Source of the DNA: Chlorocebus sabaeus
Taxonomy: Eukaryota > Chordata > Mammalia > Primates > Cercopithecidae
DNA length: 64,000 bases
Reading direction: 5' to 3'
Assembly (NCBI RefSeq): GCF_047675955.1
Contig: NC_132904.1
Span: 57,903,435-57,967,434 of the forward strand
Shown here: positions 33,240 through 45,046 of the stretch, piece by piece
Layout: each line of letters starts with the position of its first letter
Numbering within the stretch: the first letter of the stretch is position 1
Translations under genes and position numbers: made by a program
Notes under the pieces: model-generated
The model's database searches: none
Seen by the model: the letters and a program-made list of their open reading frames with translations, nothing else
What the model was told of the DNA's origin: nothing

Positions 33240-33750
33240 TATTTTTCATGCTCTTCTTACAATGTGACTGACATTGTTTCCACTGAAAGGTGGGGTCTGG
33301 GTCCCACGCCTCTCAAATATAGTGGTGGCTTGTGATTGCCTCATCAGTGGAGTACAGCAGAAATGATAGGATGTGACCTCCAAGGCTAAGTCATAAAAAC
33401 AATGCAGCTTTTGCTTGACTTTCTTTAGGGAAACTTGCACCATGTTGACAGATAGCCCCCACCACTTGAAAGGACCACTTGGAGAGAAACAGATCTCTCA
33501 TCAACATTTAGACCAGCCTGCCAGACATGTGAGTTAGCCACCCTGGAACTGAATCCTCAGTCAAGCTTTTTGATGACTGCATATCTAACCAACAACTCAA
33601 CAGTCTTGTGAGAGCCAAACCAGAACTGCCTAGCTAAGCCACTCCTGAATTTCTGACCCAGAAAAAAACATAAGAAATAGTAAATAATTATTGCTGTTTT
33701 AAGCTACTAAATGTTGAAGCAATTACTTTTATGGTAGTAGATTATAAATT
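33240..33750. repeat. Old LTR-like or ancient repeat sequence
   Basis: Contains 'ttgctgttttaagctactaaatg', a phrase seen at the end of several old mammalian LTR/DNA repeats, and 'aaatgataggatgtgacctccaaggctaa' upstream. The family is not identified. Confidence 0.4.
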
Positions 33751-35930
33751 CAAGTGCTGCTGGATTTTACTGGCCTTATATTTCACTTTATTTCTGATGT
33801 CTTGAATAGTTTTTCAAGTTTCTGATGCCTTGAACAGTTTTTGATGCCTTGGAATAATTTCATAGCATCAGATAATCTATTCTTTGAAAATCTGAAAGAA
33901 TTTATTTGAGAAAACTTTTGTTCCAGTTATTTTTAAAGGTTGTAGTTGCCATTTCCCTATTTTTATTTTTTTTCTATTTGTGCTCCTTTTTCCCCCTTTG
34001 ATTAACTAGCTTGTGATTTATCCACTTTGTTATTAATATTTTTCCTTTCAAGGGACTGGCTCTTGGATTCATTTAACAGTAGTAAATGTTTTCAAATTCT
34101 ATCTTTTTTTCATTAATTTTATAGTTTTCCCCTTAACATTTCAGTGCTTACTTGGTCTAGTGTCCTCATTGTATATGGTATTAAGTTGGAATCCAGTTTT
34201 ATTTAACTCATATAGTTAATCGGTTTTCATAATGCTATCTGGTAAATAATCCATACTTCTGTCTTTGATTTTTAATGCCACCTCTATTGTTAATATGTTT
34301 TTGTAGATAAAGAAGCACATTGGTTAGTCTCTGAGCTCTCTGCTCTATTCTACTGGTCTGTCTGTCTGTTCTGACTTTACTACTATAGTTTAGGTGATAT
34401 GTCAGTGTCTGGTAGTCTTCCCATTTGGTTTACTTGTCTTTACCAACTTACTTCCTTTGTCAATTTTAAGGAACAGAAGTCTATTCTGTTCCTCAGAATA
34501 GCCATCTGGAAATTTGACTGGAATGTATTGAATTTAAGTTACTGCATCCAAGAGCATGGAAGCATGCTTCTCCTTTTATTTAGATAATCTTTCTTCTTTA
34601 TTGGAATGTGAAAGTTTTCTTCAAAGAATTCTTTGTATTCTTGGTTAAGACAGGGTTTCTTTTTTCTTTTTTTTTCTGGTGTGAATGGTATCTTACTTTC
34701 TAGTAGTTGATTGCTGAGTCAGTTAAACTATTTCTTTATTGTATCTGATAGTTTTGCTGAACTCTCTTATAGTTTACTGTGTACTCTTTTTCTAGGTAGA
34801 TGGCCGTAACTATGCAAATAATGACATTTTATATTTTTGCTTCTAATCCTTATACCTCTTAGTTCTTTTTCTTTTAGTATTTGCCAGAATCTCTAGTGCT
34901 ATGTTGAAAGCAGCAGTGATGGTGGTCATTCTTGTTACCATTGTAAAGGGAATATATGTGAAGTTTCTCCATTAAGCTTAAAGTTCTTGATATTTAACCT
35001 TTGCCACTGTAGGGAGTTTATTTTTTTGCTCTAGTTTGCTAAAAGTGTTTTTAAGAGAATATATGGGTGTTGTGCTTCCTGAATCTTATATCACATGATT
35101 TTTCTGCATCAGTTGAGATTATCATGGATTTATTCTATTTTCTAGTAATACAGTGAATTATGTTAATAGATTTTTCTCATGTTGAATGATCCTTGCATTC
35201 CTATAGTAAACTGATCACGCTGCATATATTTGATATATTACTGAATTTAATTAGCTGATATTTTATTTAGGATTTTTGTATATTTACAAAATTTACAAAT
35301 GTGCCCATAATTTAATTTTATTTGTATCGTTCTTATCTGGCCTTGGAATCCAAGATTACACTAGCTACATAAAATAAGTTGGCAATTTTCACTCTCTACT
35401 TTGTTTTCAATGTATTATAATAGTAATTAAGTTAATTACATGTTTGCTAGAACTCAACTATAAAGCTCTTAGAGCTTTGGGATTAGGGAGAGGGAGGAAG
35501 AGCATGGCTGCCATTTTAATTTAGTACTGACTAGTCTATATAATTTTTTATTAGTCTTTCATCTATTTTGCCATTTTATTATTTCCTTTTTGTACTTTAC
35601 TGGGAGTTGATCCATTTAGGTAAACATTTAGGTGTATTTGCCTGTAGCTGATAAATATCCTTATATATATAGTTCACAACACCTTTGCATCATTGAAAAA
35701 TCTTATGTCTAAAGTTATTTCCATATTTTGCCCAGTATTTTTTTCATAACCGTCTTATTAGAAATCTGACTTTCATTGATCTGACATTAAATTTTTAAGA
35801 ACATCTTTTGGCTTTATGCATTTTCTCAATCATTTATTTGTTTCTTATATCTTTGACATCCACTTTATTCTTCTTTTTTGAAGTTTGATTTTTTTTTTTT
35901 TTTAAAATGGGGGATGGTTTCTCTTTTTTA
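33750..35930 (-). repeat. Old L1M-type ORF2 region, antisense
   Basis: Plus-strand phrases 'gactggctcttggattcattta', 'tttctgcatcagttgagattatcatgg' and 'aatgatccttgcattcc' are reversed L1 ORF2. Diverged throughout, with no usable frame. Confidence 0.68.
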
Positions 35931-35959
35931 CACTCCTGAGCTGAATGCTTTATTTCTAG

Positions 35960-38085
35960 ACTTTTTTTAAACTTTTATTTTAGGATTAGGGGTATATATA
36001 CAGCTTTGTTATATAGATAAATTGTGAGTCATGGGTGTTTGACATTCAAATTATTTTGTCAACCAGGTAAAGCATAGTACCAGATAGGTAGTTTTTTGAT
36101 CCTCGCCCTCCTCTCACCCTCTACCAGCAAGTAGGCCCTGATATGTGTTGCTCCCTTCTTTGTGGTCATGTGTTCTCAATATTTAGCTCCAACATATAAG
36201 TGAGAACATGCAGTATTTGGTTTTCTGTGTCTGCATTAGTTCACTTAGGATAATGGCCTGCAGCTCCATCCGTGTTGCTGCAAGGGACATCGTTTTATTC
36301 TTTTTCAATGCCTGTGTAGTATTCCATGGTGTATGTGTACCACATTTTCTTTATCCAGTCTATTTTTAATGGGCATTTAGGTTGATTCCATGTCTTCACT
36401 ATTGTGAATAGTGCTGAAATGAACATACACATGCTTATTGTCTTTATGATAGAACAATTTATATACCTTTGGGCATATACCCAGTAATGGGATTGCTGGG
36501 TATGGTAATTCTGTTTTAAGTTCTTTGAGAAATTACCACACTGCTTTCCACAATGACTGAACTAATTTACATTCCCACCATCAGCATATTTAAGTATTGC
36601 CTTTCCTCTGCTATCTTGTCAGCATCTTACTATTTTTTGAATTTTTAATAATAGCCATCTGACTGATATGAGATGGTATCTCACTGTGGTTTTGATTTGC
36701 CTTTATCTGATGATTAGTGATGTTGAGCATTTTTTTCATTGCTTGTTGACTGCATGTATGTCTTCTTTTGAAAAGTATTTATGTCCTTTGCCTACTTTTT
36801 AATGGGGTTTTTTTTTTGTTTGTTAATTTGTTTAAATTCTTTGTCGATTCTAGACTTTGGATCTTCGTCAGATGCATAGTTTGCAAATATTTTCTCCCAT
36901 TCTGTACGTTGTCTATTTACTCTGTTGATAATTTCTTTTGTTGTGCAGAAGCTCTTTACTTTAATTAGGTCCCATTTGTCAATTTTTGTTTTTGTTACAG
37001 TTGCTTTTGGTGTCTTCATCATGAAATCTTTGCCAAGTCCTGTGTCCAGAATGGTATCCCCTAAGTTATCTTTCAGGGTTTTTACAGTTTTAGGTTTTCA
37101 TGTAAGTCTTTAAACCATGTCAAATTGATTTTTGTATACTGTGTAAGGAAGGGGTCTAGTTTCAATCTTCTACATATGGCTAGCCAATTATCCCAGCACC
37201 ATTCATTGAATAGGAGTCCTTTCCCATTGCTTGTTTTTGTCAACTTTGTTGAAGATCAGATGGTGGTAGGTGTGAGGCATTTTTTTCTGGGCTCTATATT
37301 CTGTTCCATTGGTGTATGTGTCTGTTTTTATATGAGTACCCTGCTATTTTGTTTACTGTAGCTTTGTAGTTTGAACTCAGGTAACGTGTTGCCTCCAGCT
37401 TTGTTCATTTTGCTTAGGGTTGCCTTGGCTATTTGGGCTCCTTTTGGGTTCCATGTGAATTTTAAAACAGTTTTTTTTTCTAATTCAGTGAAGAATGTCA
37501 TTGGTAGTTTGATAGAAGTATCATTGAATCTGTATATTGCTTCAATATGGCCATTTTGGTTATGTTGATTTTATTCATGAACATGGAGTGTTTTTCCATT
37601 TGTTTATGTCATCTCTGATTTCTTTGAGCAGTGCTTTGTAATTCTTGTTGTAGAGATCTTTTACATCCCTGGTTAGCAGTATGCATAGATATTTTATTCT
37701 TTTTGTGGCTATTGTAAATGGGATTGCATTCTTGATTTGGCTCTCAGCTTGGATGTTATTGGTATATAGAAATGCTACTGTGTTTTGTATATCGGTTTCG
37801 TATCCTGAAACTTCCCTGAAGTTGTTTATTAGCTAAAGGAGCTTTGGGGGAGAGACTCTGGGATTTTCTAGGTATAGAATCATATCATCTGCAAACAGAG
37901 ATAGTTTGACTTCATGTCTTTTTATTTGGATACCTTTTATTTCTTTCTCTTGCCTGATTGCTCTGGCTAGGACTTCCAGTACTGTGTTGAATAGGAGTGG
38001 TGAGAGTGGGCATTCTTGTCTTTTTCTGGTTCTCAAGGTAAATACTTTGAGCCTTCACCTATTCAGTATGATGTTAGTCTAGCTG
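35960..38085 (-). mobile_element. 5'-truncated L1 (L1PB/L1MA-age)
   Basis: From the 3' UTR ('ttttattttaggattaggggtatat') through the ORF2 C-terminal and RT region, ending at 38085 inside ORF2. Broken pieces of ORF2 remain readable (36792-37022 with TPKATVTKTKIDKWDLIK, 37833-38036 with SLFADDMILYLENP). Several frameshifts. Confidence 0.88.
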
Positions 38086-38109
38086 GGTTTTTTAAAAAAA
38101 GTATTTATT

Positions 38110-38391
38110 TATTCATTTATTTAAGACAGCGTCTCGCTCTGTCTTGCGGGCTGGAGTGCGGTGGTACACTCACAGCTCATTGCAGCCTCAACCTCCCAGA
38201 CTCAATCGCTCCTCCTACCTCAACTTCCTGAGTAGCTGGGACTACAGGTGTGTGCCACCATGCCTGGCTAATTTTTGTATTTTTTGTAGAGATGGGATTT
38301 CTCCATATTTCCCAGAGTGGTCTCAAACTCCTGGGCTCGAGCGATCTGCCCAAAGTGCTGGGATTACAGGTGTGTGCCACTTTGCCCAGCT
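38110..38391 (-). mobile_element. AluJ-type element
   Basis: Antisense Alu from 'agacagcgtctcgctctgtcttg' to 'gccactttgcccagct', with diverged wording ('cagcctcaacctcccagac') typical of AluJ, and an A-rich tail containing (TTTA)n. Confidence 0.88.
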
Positions 38392-38399
38392 GCTCTAGC

Positions 38400-39640
38400 C
38401 ATTTTTGTTTCCTTCAAGTATTTCATTTGGATCTTGCACATTTTTTGTGTAATTATTGTCATTATTACATTTAGATTTTTAGGAAAAAAAAATTAAGAAT
38501 TGTTATTTTTTTCTTTTAAATTCAAAGATTACTTAATAATATAGTATGTTACTTGGGTTTCAGAAGTGTGGACTTTTAAAATTCTATTGTTAATAATTTC
38601 AAATTTTATTACATTGTAGCTAGAGAATGTATTCTGTATTATGTTGATGCTTTGGAATTTATCATGATTTATTTTATGGACTAATACATGGTCTATCTTA
38701 TAGTGCTATGTATTCATGAAAATAATGTGTATTTTGTATTTTGATGGTGCAGAGTTCAACACAGATAAAATAACTGAAGCTTATTATTTGTGGTGTTTAG
38801 TCTTCATATTATTAGTGTTTTTTTGTTTTCTTGCTATAATTTTTTGAGAGGGACATATTAATATCTATCATTACAACTAATGGTATATATATTTCCCCTC
38901 ACATTTGTGACACTTGTCGTTTGGTACGTTTTGAAGTTTTATTTGTGGATGCAATTTATTTTGGATATTTTTTCTTACTATTCATATAAAAAACATTTTT
39001 GTCCCTTATGGTATTTTTGCCATAAATTTTACTCATCTGAAATTAAGTTTGCTATTTCAGCTTTCTTTTGATTCATATTTTTGTAATCTTTTTCTATCCT
39101 TGTATTTTTAAATATTTTTCTTTTTAGTGTATCTCTTCTAAACCACATGCTAAATCTTATTTTTTAATCTATGGGTCTTTTAATCTGTAAGATTAAATTA
39201 TTTAAAATTATTTTAATTATTATTATATTATTTTGCCATCTTTTCTTTTCTTATTTTCTGTTTTCCCATGGAGCAAGTTCTCTTCTGTTTTTATTTTGTT
39301 TTTCATAGATTCCATTTTGGTTCTTATGATGGTTGTGCTTAACTTAAAACCCACAATGACTTTTATTTACCCCTATTGACTTTTTAAATGTATTAATATC
39401 TTAACTTAAAACCCACAATGATTTTCATTTGCCCCTCCTGACTTTTTAAATGTATTAATATCTAGGTCATATTTTAAGTAAGACGTGGACTTTAACACAC
39501 TCTTATGTCCTTCTCTTTCTCCCCTCATGTTTGTATTGTCAAGAATTGTAGTTCAGATATGTAGGCATTGACATACTTTCTATGTCTCCTTTTTTCTTTG
39601 CTCTCCTATATTTTTTGTTGTTAGTTTTGTTTTATGATAA
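38400..39640 (-). repeat. Old L1M-type sequence, antisense
   Basis: Phrases 'acattgtagctagagaatgtattctgtatta', 'ctaatacatggtctatc' and 'gtatgtattcatgaaaataatgtgtattttg' are the reversed L1 ORF2 endonuclease region. It includes a 62-bp tandem duplication at 39338-39463. Confidence 0.65.
39338..39463 (+). repeat. 62-bp tandem duplication
   Basis: Two adjacent units starting CTTAACTTAAAACCCACAA at 39338 and 39400 and ending TTTAAATGTATTAATATCT. They differ at only a handful of positions. Confidence 0.92.
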
Positions 39641-39779
39641 CAATAAACTTTACCAAGGTACTTGATCACCTTTCTTGTCATATTTCATGCAGCCTTTCCT
39701 GAATTTGTTTCTCTTCTTAATTGACTTATTAGAAAAATAGGTAAGTGTATATGTTTAAAATATATTTAGATTACTTATT

Positions 39780-41140
39780 AAAATAATAGAAACTATGTGT
39801 GAAATTGAAACCTATATAAATGAAAAGGTGGTGATGAGAAGAAATTTAAGCATAAAACTGTCAGTCAATCTAAAAGATGGGAAAGGAAGAATAAAAAATG
39901 GTATGTTAGAAATAAGTCTATATTAGTAATCACAATAAATAAACATGGATAATAAAATAACTGAGTCATACTGATTGAGTGAAAAACAGAAATCTTGCTC
40001 TGTGCTCTTTACAAGAGACCTATTTAATTTCACAATAAAAGGTCAATCATGTTAAACAGTGGTTAAGATCCATCAAGCAGATGTATTAGGCATGAACTAA
40101 TATATAGCTAAGCACCATTTCAAATTGTATAAGCAAAATCTGACAATATTAAAAGAAGGAATCAAAACTCCAGATGTATAGAGAATGATTTTAACTGATC
40201 TTTCTTGAAAAGGACCTTAAAGAAAACTAATAATCAGAGCTATGTTCATAGATGATAAGACAAAAGAGATATCAAGTTTATATAATATTGTTGGAGGGTT
40301 ACTTATATACCAAAAAAGGAGTGGAAAATTACCAGACTCCTGGGAGAAATACTACATCCTGGTTCGTCAAGGAAATGGAACAAGAATGAACCTGGACATT
40401 TGTTGTGCCAGAAAGCAAGGAAAGCTCTCAAACACCAAAAATGGTCATATTACAAACCTAGGAGCCAACCTGAAGGGATTTTTACTAGTCTGAGATGAGA
40501 GAATCTTGCACATCTAAAAGAAAAATGATTGCAATTTAACTGCAACCCATCCACTATGTAAGAATCAGTGAGTATGTAAACATTGAAAAGCAAAATAATA
40601 CAAATCTCATTGGTCATAGTTGGTGATTGCTTTGCCCTGTCTCATTACTCTGAAAATTGATTTTTAAAAGAGAGTAAGTTTGGGAGATAATCAAGCATTT
40701 TATCTTGTCTTTTTCATTAGGATTACATTTCAGGATAACCAGAAAATTTGTAATGGCAAGTTTTTCATTATAGAAGAATTATAGCATATGTATGCACAAG
40801 GAATGGTAGAATTACAGAATTAGACAACCAATTTGTAAAACCTAATGAAATCACAAATCCAGGAAATGATCATCATTTATTGCTAAAACTTTTAATGAAA
40901 GGTTTAAGAGAATCTTGGAATGGAAGGACTGGGCTGATAGCACCTGAAGCCATTGTTCAGTTTAGCTAACTAAAATGTACTATAGGAAGTATATACGCAG
41001 GTATTCTTGTCAGAAAAAGTGAACCGTAGTCTAATCAAGTCTCTGGAACAAAAGAACCAGCTAACAGGAAGTAAATAAAGAACTTAAACGCCACAAGAAA
41101 ACAATTAGCCAGATCATTTTTAATCCTTCAGAATTCATTA
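39780..41140 (+). repeat. Old L1-like/ancient repeat sequence
   Basis: 39950-40200 has L1 ORF2-like sense text ('tgctctttacaagagacc', 'aaaactccagatgtatagag'). 40230-40700 ('caccaaaaatggtcatattacaaacctaggagccaacctg') looks like an old repeat 3' region I cannot name. The 83-codon frame at 40242-40493 has no known domain and is probably repeat-derived. Confidence 0.45.
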
Positions 41141-41655
41141 GTTTGAAGTATATCTCTTATAAGCAGTATGCCACTTTATTTTAAAACTCAATTTTAGTAT
41201 CCTTTTCTTTATCAATAGGCTTACTTGTCATCTTAGTTTATTGTTTATATAATTCTTTTTTCTGTTTAGATTTATTGTACTTGCTAATATTGAATATAGG
41301 TGTCTTTCTTTTATTGTTCCGTTAGGGGAAAATATTTGTAACATTTTAAAAACTATTTTCAAGGGACATTTTATAGTATTTTTTAGTAAACTGAAATACA
41401 GATGCCTGAAAATTTCACTTCTAGAGGTTTGTCATACAGAAATATATCTATTTATCATATAGAAATATTTGTATTTATCATATAGACATTATCATAAAGA
41501 AATATTATTACAATAGAAATAATTATATATTTAAGAGAATTCTTTTGCTATATGTTATAGCCAAGAAACTGGAAGCGATCTTAATGTCCATTAATATGGG
41601 AACAGTTAAGTCTTGGACATCAATAAAATGAAATGCTACATAAGTTTTGCAAATA
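41141..41655. other. ZNF214 intron, AT-rich
   Basis: No gene. There are short internal repeats of 'catatagaaatattt' around 41455-41510. Confidence 0.4.
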
Positions 41656-41659
41656 ATAT

Positions 41660-42180
41660 TAGTTATCTATTATTGCAAAACAAATTATTTAATACTTAAA
41701 ACAGCAAACATTATCTTACCCAGTTTCTGAGGGTGAGGAATCTGAAAGAAGCAAAGCTGTCTCAAGGTCTCTCATCAAGTTGCAGTGAAGCTATCAGCAG
41801 GGACTGTAGTCATCTGAAGGCTGCACTGTGGTTGGAGGATCCACTTCTAAGATAGTTTACTCACATGGCTGTTGGCAAGATGTCTCATTTCTCAGTGAAA
41901 GCAGAAGGTCCCAATTCCTCACCACAGGTCTGCTTAAGTTTTCTCATGACATGGCATATAGCTTTTCCCAGAGCTAGTGATCCTAGAGAGAGCAAGAAAG
42001 AAGCTGCAGTGACTTTTATGACCCAGCCTCCAAAGTTGCATAACACTACTTCCTTATCCACTTTATTTCCTATTCATCGGAAGTTACTCACTAAGTTCAG
42101 CCCATATTCAAGGGGTGGGGAATTAGGCTTCACTTCTTGAAAGGAAAGGATCAAATAATTTATGGGCATGTTTAAAAATT
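41660..42180 (+). repeat. Ancient mammalian repeat, copy 1
   Basis: Starts with 'ttagttatctattattgcaaaacaaattatttaatacttaaaac', a phrase pattern shared with 44195-44640 and 54285-54680. I recognise it as a widespread old repeat but cannot name the family. Confidence 0.55.
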
Positions 42181-43743
42181 ACCATAAATAAGATAGGTCT
42201 ACCTGTACTGAAGTGGGAAGTTGTACTCTATGTATTAAATGAAAAAAAGAAAATTGCAGAATTACCATGTCTTTATTAAGGAAAAAAATCAGTGAAGTAT
42301 GAATGTGTGTTGTGTATACATGGAAGAAGGTTAGAAAAAACACAGTGAAAACTGGTTATAGTGATTATTTCTTAAATTATTTGGGGGAAGGTAGGCTTTT
42401 AATTTTTACTTACATTTTAATGTTTTAAATATTTATGAACTTATTTTCAGTAAAAGAAATTAGATTCCTGATTGCTAATATGTTTTTAAAATAAATCCTT
42501 AAATTTTTTTAAAAAGTAAATCCAATAACTACAGATTGAATTTTATTTTTATTGTACTTTTTATAAAACTAGAGATCAGTGAGTCCATTTATTTTCTAGA
42601 TAGATACAACTTTCACAGTTTCACTCCTGTAGTTTGAGTTTCTGAGCATCCCAAATTTCTTTTCTTTTTTTAATTTATATATTTAAAGTGGATTCATTAT
42701 ATTTAAAATTTATTAAATTTATTTTATAAACATTAAAAATAGGCCACTAGATATTTAAATATATGGCTCTGAATGTTCTCATTCTTGAGTTCTTATTTGT
42801 GGTTAATGTTTTGTTGTTTAGATATATATTTTCATGTAGTTTATTTGGAAAATAGTAGTTTGGCTGCATATTTTTTACCCTTGAATATTTCAGTACATCT
42901 TTCCTTTACCCTTCATTAACACATTATGACAGTATATGGAAATCTCAACTGAAACACTTTATCAAACGTTTTTAATTTATCTCACTTTTATTTTATAGGT
43001 AGTGCTGAGTTTAAAAACATCTATGATGTAACTACATAATCTTGTACAAGTAACTTAGTCTTGCTAAACGTTAGTTTGCATATTCATTTAGTGTGAATAA
43101 TAATACCTTATTGGATTGTTCTGAGAGTAAATGAGATAACGTAGCCCTATTCATAAATGTTCAATAAGATATAGCTGCAGCTAAGATGGTGCTGCTGCTG
43201 ATAATGATAGTATTTGGCTTTCCTTCCATTTTATTGTAAACTCCTTAAAAGTATCTGTTTCCTTTATTCTTAGTAGGTACTCAATATTTTAAATTGAAAT
43301 TTAGAATTAAGAATGTGTGATCAAATAAATACAATGAAAAATTTAAAAAGAAACAAAATGGATTTGCCACATAACCAATTTATGATCTGTTCTTTCCACT
43401 AAAAGAATTACTTTAGGCAGTTTTAATACATATATTTATCTCTTCTCCATTCTAAAATGCATAATAGTAGTAGAAAGCTACCTACAACATGGGATTTCTG
43501 TGAGGAGTAACTGAAATATAGGTAAAAAACTTAGTAGACAAGTGCTATATAGGTGTTTCTTTTGATAGTGATGATGTTTCATGATTGGATATATTATTTA
43601 GCTGTTTGACTACTATTGTTATACCTCTCCTTACCTTTCTTGGTTTTCTTCTTTGTTGAAGTTCTTTTTGGCTTGCCACTTATGTTAATCTGCTAAATGT
43701 CTTTATCTTTGTCCATCTTCTCACTTAGATTTCTTTTTCCTAG
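42181..43743. other. ZNF214 intron upstream of the KRAB exon
   Basis: AT-rich. A probable antisense MIR lies at 43040-43185 ('aagtaacttagtcttgctaaac', 'gtgaataataataccttattgg', 'gagagtaaatgagataacg') and a weaker one near 43440-43570. The right end is the pyrimidine-rich acceptor (ttctttttcctag) at 43731-43743. Confidence 0.55.
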
Positions 43744-43763
43744 AAAGCCTGATCTTTGACCAG

Positions 43764-43890
43764 ATGGCAGTAACATTTGAAGATGTCACTATTATTTTTA
43801 CTTGGGAGGAGTGGAAATTCCTGGATTCTTCTCAAAAAAGGCTCTACAGGGAGGTCATGTGGGAGAACTACACAAATGTCATGTCAGTAG
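43764..43890 (+). CDS. ZNF214: ZNF214 coding exon 1: KRAB-A box
   Basis: The exon begins after the acceptor ttctttttcctag at 43744. The ATG at 43764 opens MAVTFEDVTIIFTWEEWKFL. It is 127 coding bases long, the standard length for a KRAB-A exon, and ends in ATGTCAGTAG|GTAAAG, leaving one base of a split codon. The encoded 42 residues show the KRAB-A consensus positions DV, EEW, LD-Q-LYR-VM and ENY. KRAB-A usually recruits TRIM28 (KAP1) to set repressive chromatin. No KRAB-B exon is evident between here and 45047. The exon matches ZNF214 as I recall it, and the joined frame with 45047-46740 gives 606 residues, the human length. Confidence 0.95.
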
Positions 43891-45046
43891 GTAAAGTTAT
43901 CCCACCTCATAGGGAATAGTCAGAGTTTCTTTTAGGAACAGTTTTGTTGAGTATTTTGTTTTTTTATCTGGGTGTTATATTGAGGTGTTGGAAGAGATAT
44001 TCTCAAAAATATTTCTTAAATCAGGTCACAAATAAAAGATAAAGCAAGACAGATTCCAGGACACCTAGGTTGTATCATTAATAGATACTTGTGATTATTA
44101 GTTTTAGTTATTTTCTGCATTGCCCTTAAAACACATATCTCCATACGTAGTCAATTTTGTGTGGTCCTAAGTTTTTTCTCTCTTCATGCTATTTGTATAA
44201 GTTAGCTTTTGTTGTATAACATACTGTGCCAGACTTAGTGGCTTAAAAACAAACTTTATTATTTTTTATGATTCTCATTGACTGGATAGATCTTTTATCA
44301 TGGAGAGATTTGGTTGTGGCTGACTGGTCTAAGATTAAGCTGCTTGGCCTGACTCACATGTGGGGCAGTTGGCTCAGTATCAGTGGAGGTAGTGGGAATG
44401 TGTTGGTCACATATCTCTCTTCAAACAAGCCAACCCAAGCACACTTACATGGTGGGGGTCACAGGATTTTCAAAAGCATCGAGAAAGGGGAGGGGCTTTT
44501 CAAGTCTCTGCTTGTGTGACTTTTGTTATTTTCCCAGTCACCAACGCAAGTTGTGTAGCCAAGCATAGAGAGAGTGTGGAAGGAGAATACCAAAGGTGTA
44601 GGTAAAGTAGTGAGTTAATGTAGTCATTTTTTCTCAATCTACCGTGCTATTCTAGAACAGAAAAATAGGAACAATATATTTTGTTTCTTATAATAATATC
44701 CAAAATAAAGTAATTTAATTATATCTCAGTCTTTAAGACTATTTCTATTAAGCAGTTGGCATTATTCTCATTTCTAACAGTGCCTGGTAAATAGAAGTTA
44801 AATCTTTCTAACAGTGCCTGTTCAAAATATGCTTGTGGAATGAATAAATAAATGAATGAATGAATACATACATGAATGAACAAAACAAATGAATTTCAGA
44901 CCCAAATGGAGCAGCCAGAGTCATAACCCTCCTTTCCTACCCCCACCCACACATATATTCCTATCATTTAAAGATCATTGATTTAGATAGTTGGAAATTT
45001 TTCAACACAACTTTTATCTCACTATGGGATTATCTTATTTTTCTAG
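43891..45046 (+). other. ZNF214: ZNF214 last intron
   Basis: Bounded by donor GTAAAG (43891) and acceptor ttatttttctag (ending 45046). It contains the second copy of an ancient repeat (44195-44640) and an L2-like tail with (GAAT)n at about 44750-44885. Open frames at 44268-44519 and 44383-44568 are within the repeat and are not protein. Confidence 0.88.
44195..44640 (+). repeat. Ancient mammalian repeat, copy 2
   Basis: 'ttagcttttgttgtataacatactgtgccagacttagtggcttaaaa' followed by 'ttattattttttatgattctcattgactgg' parallels the copies at 41660 and 54285, in the same orientation. Confidence 0.6.
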
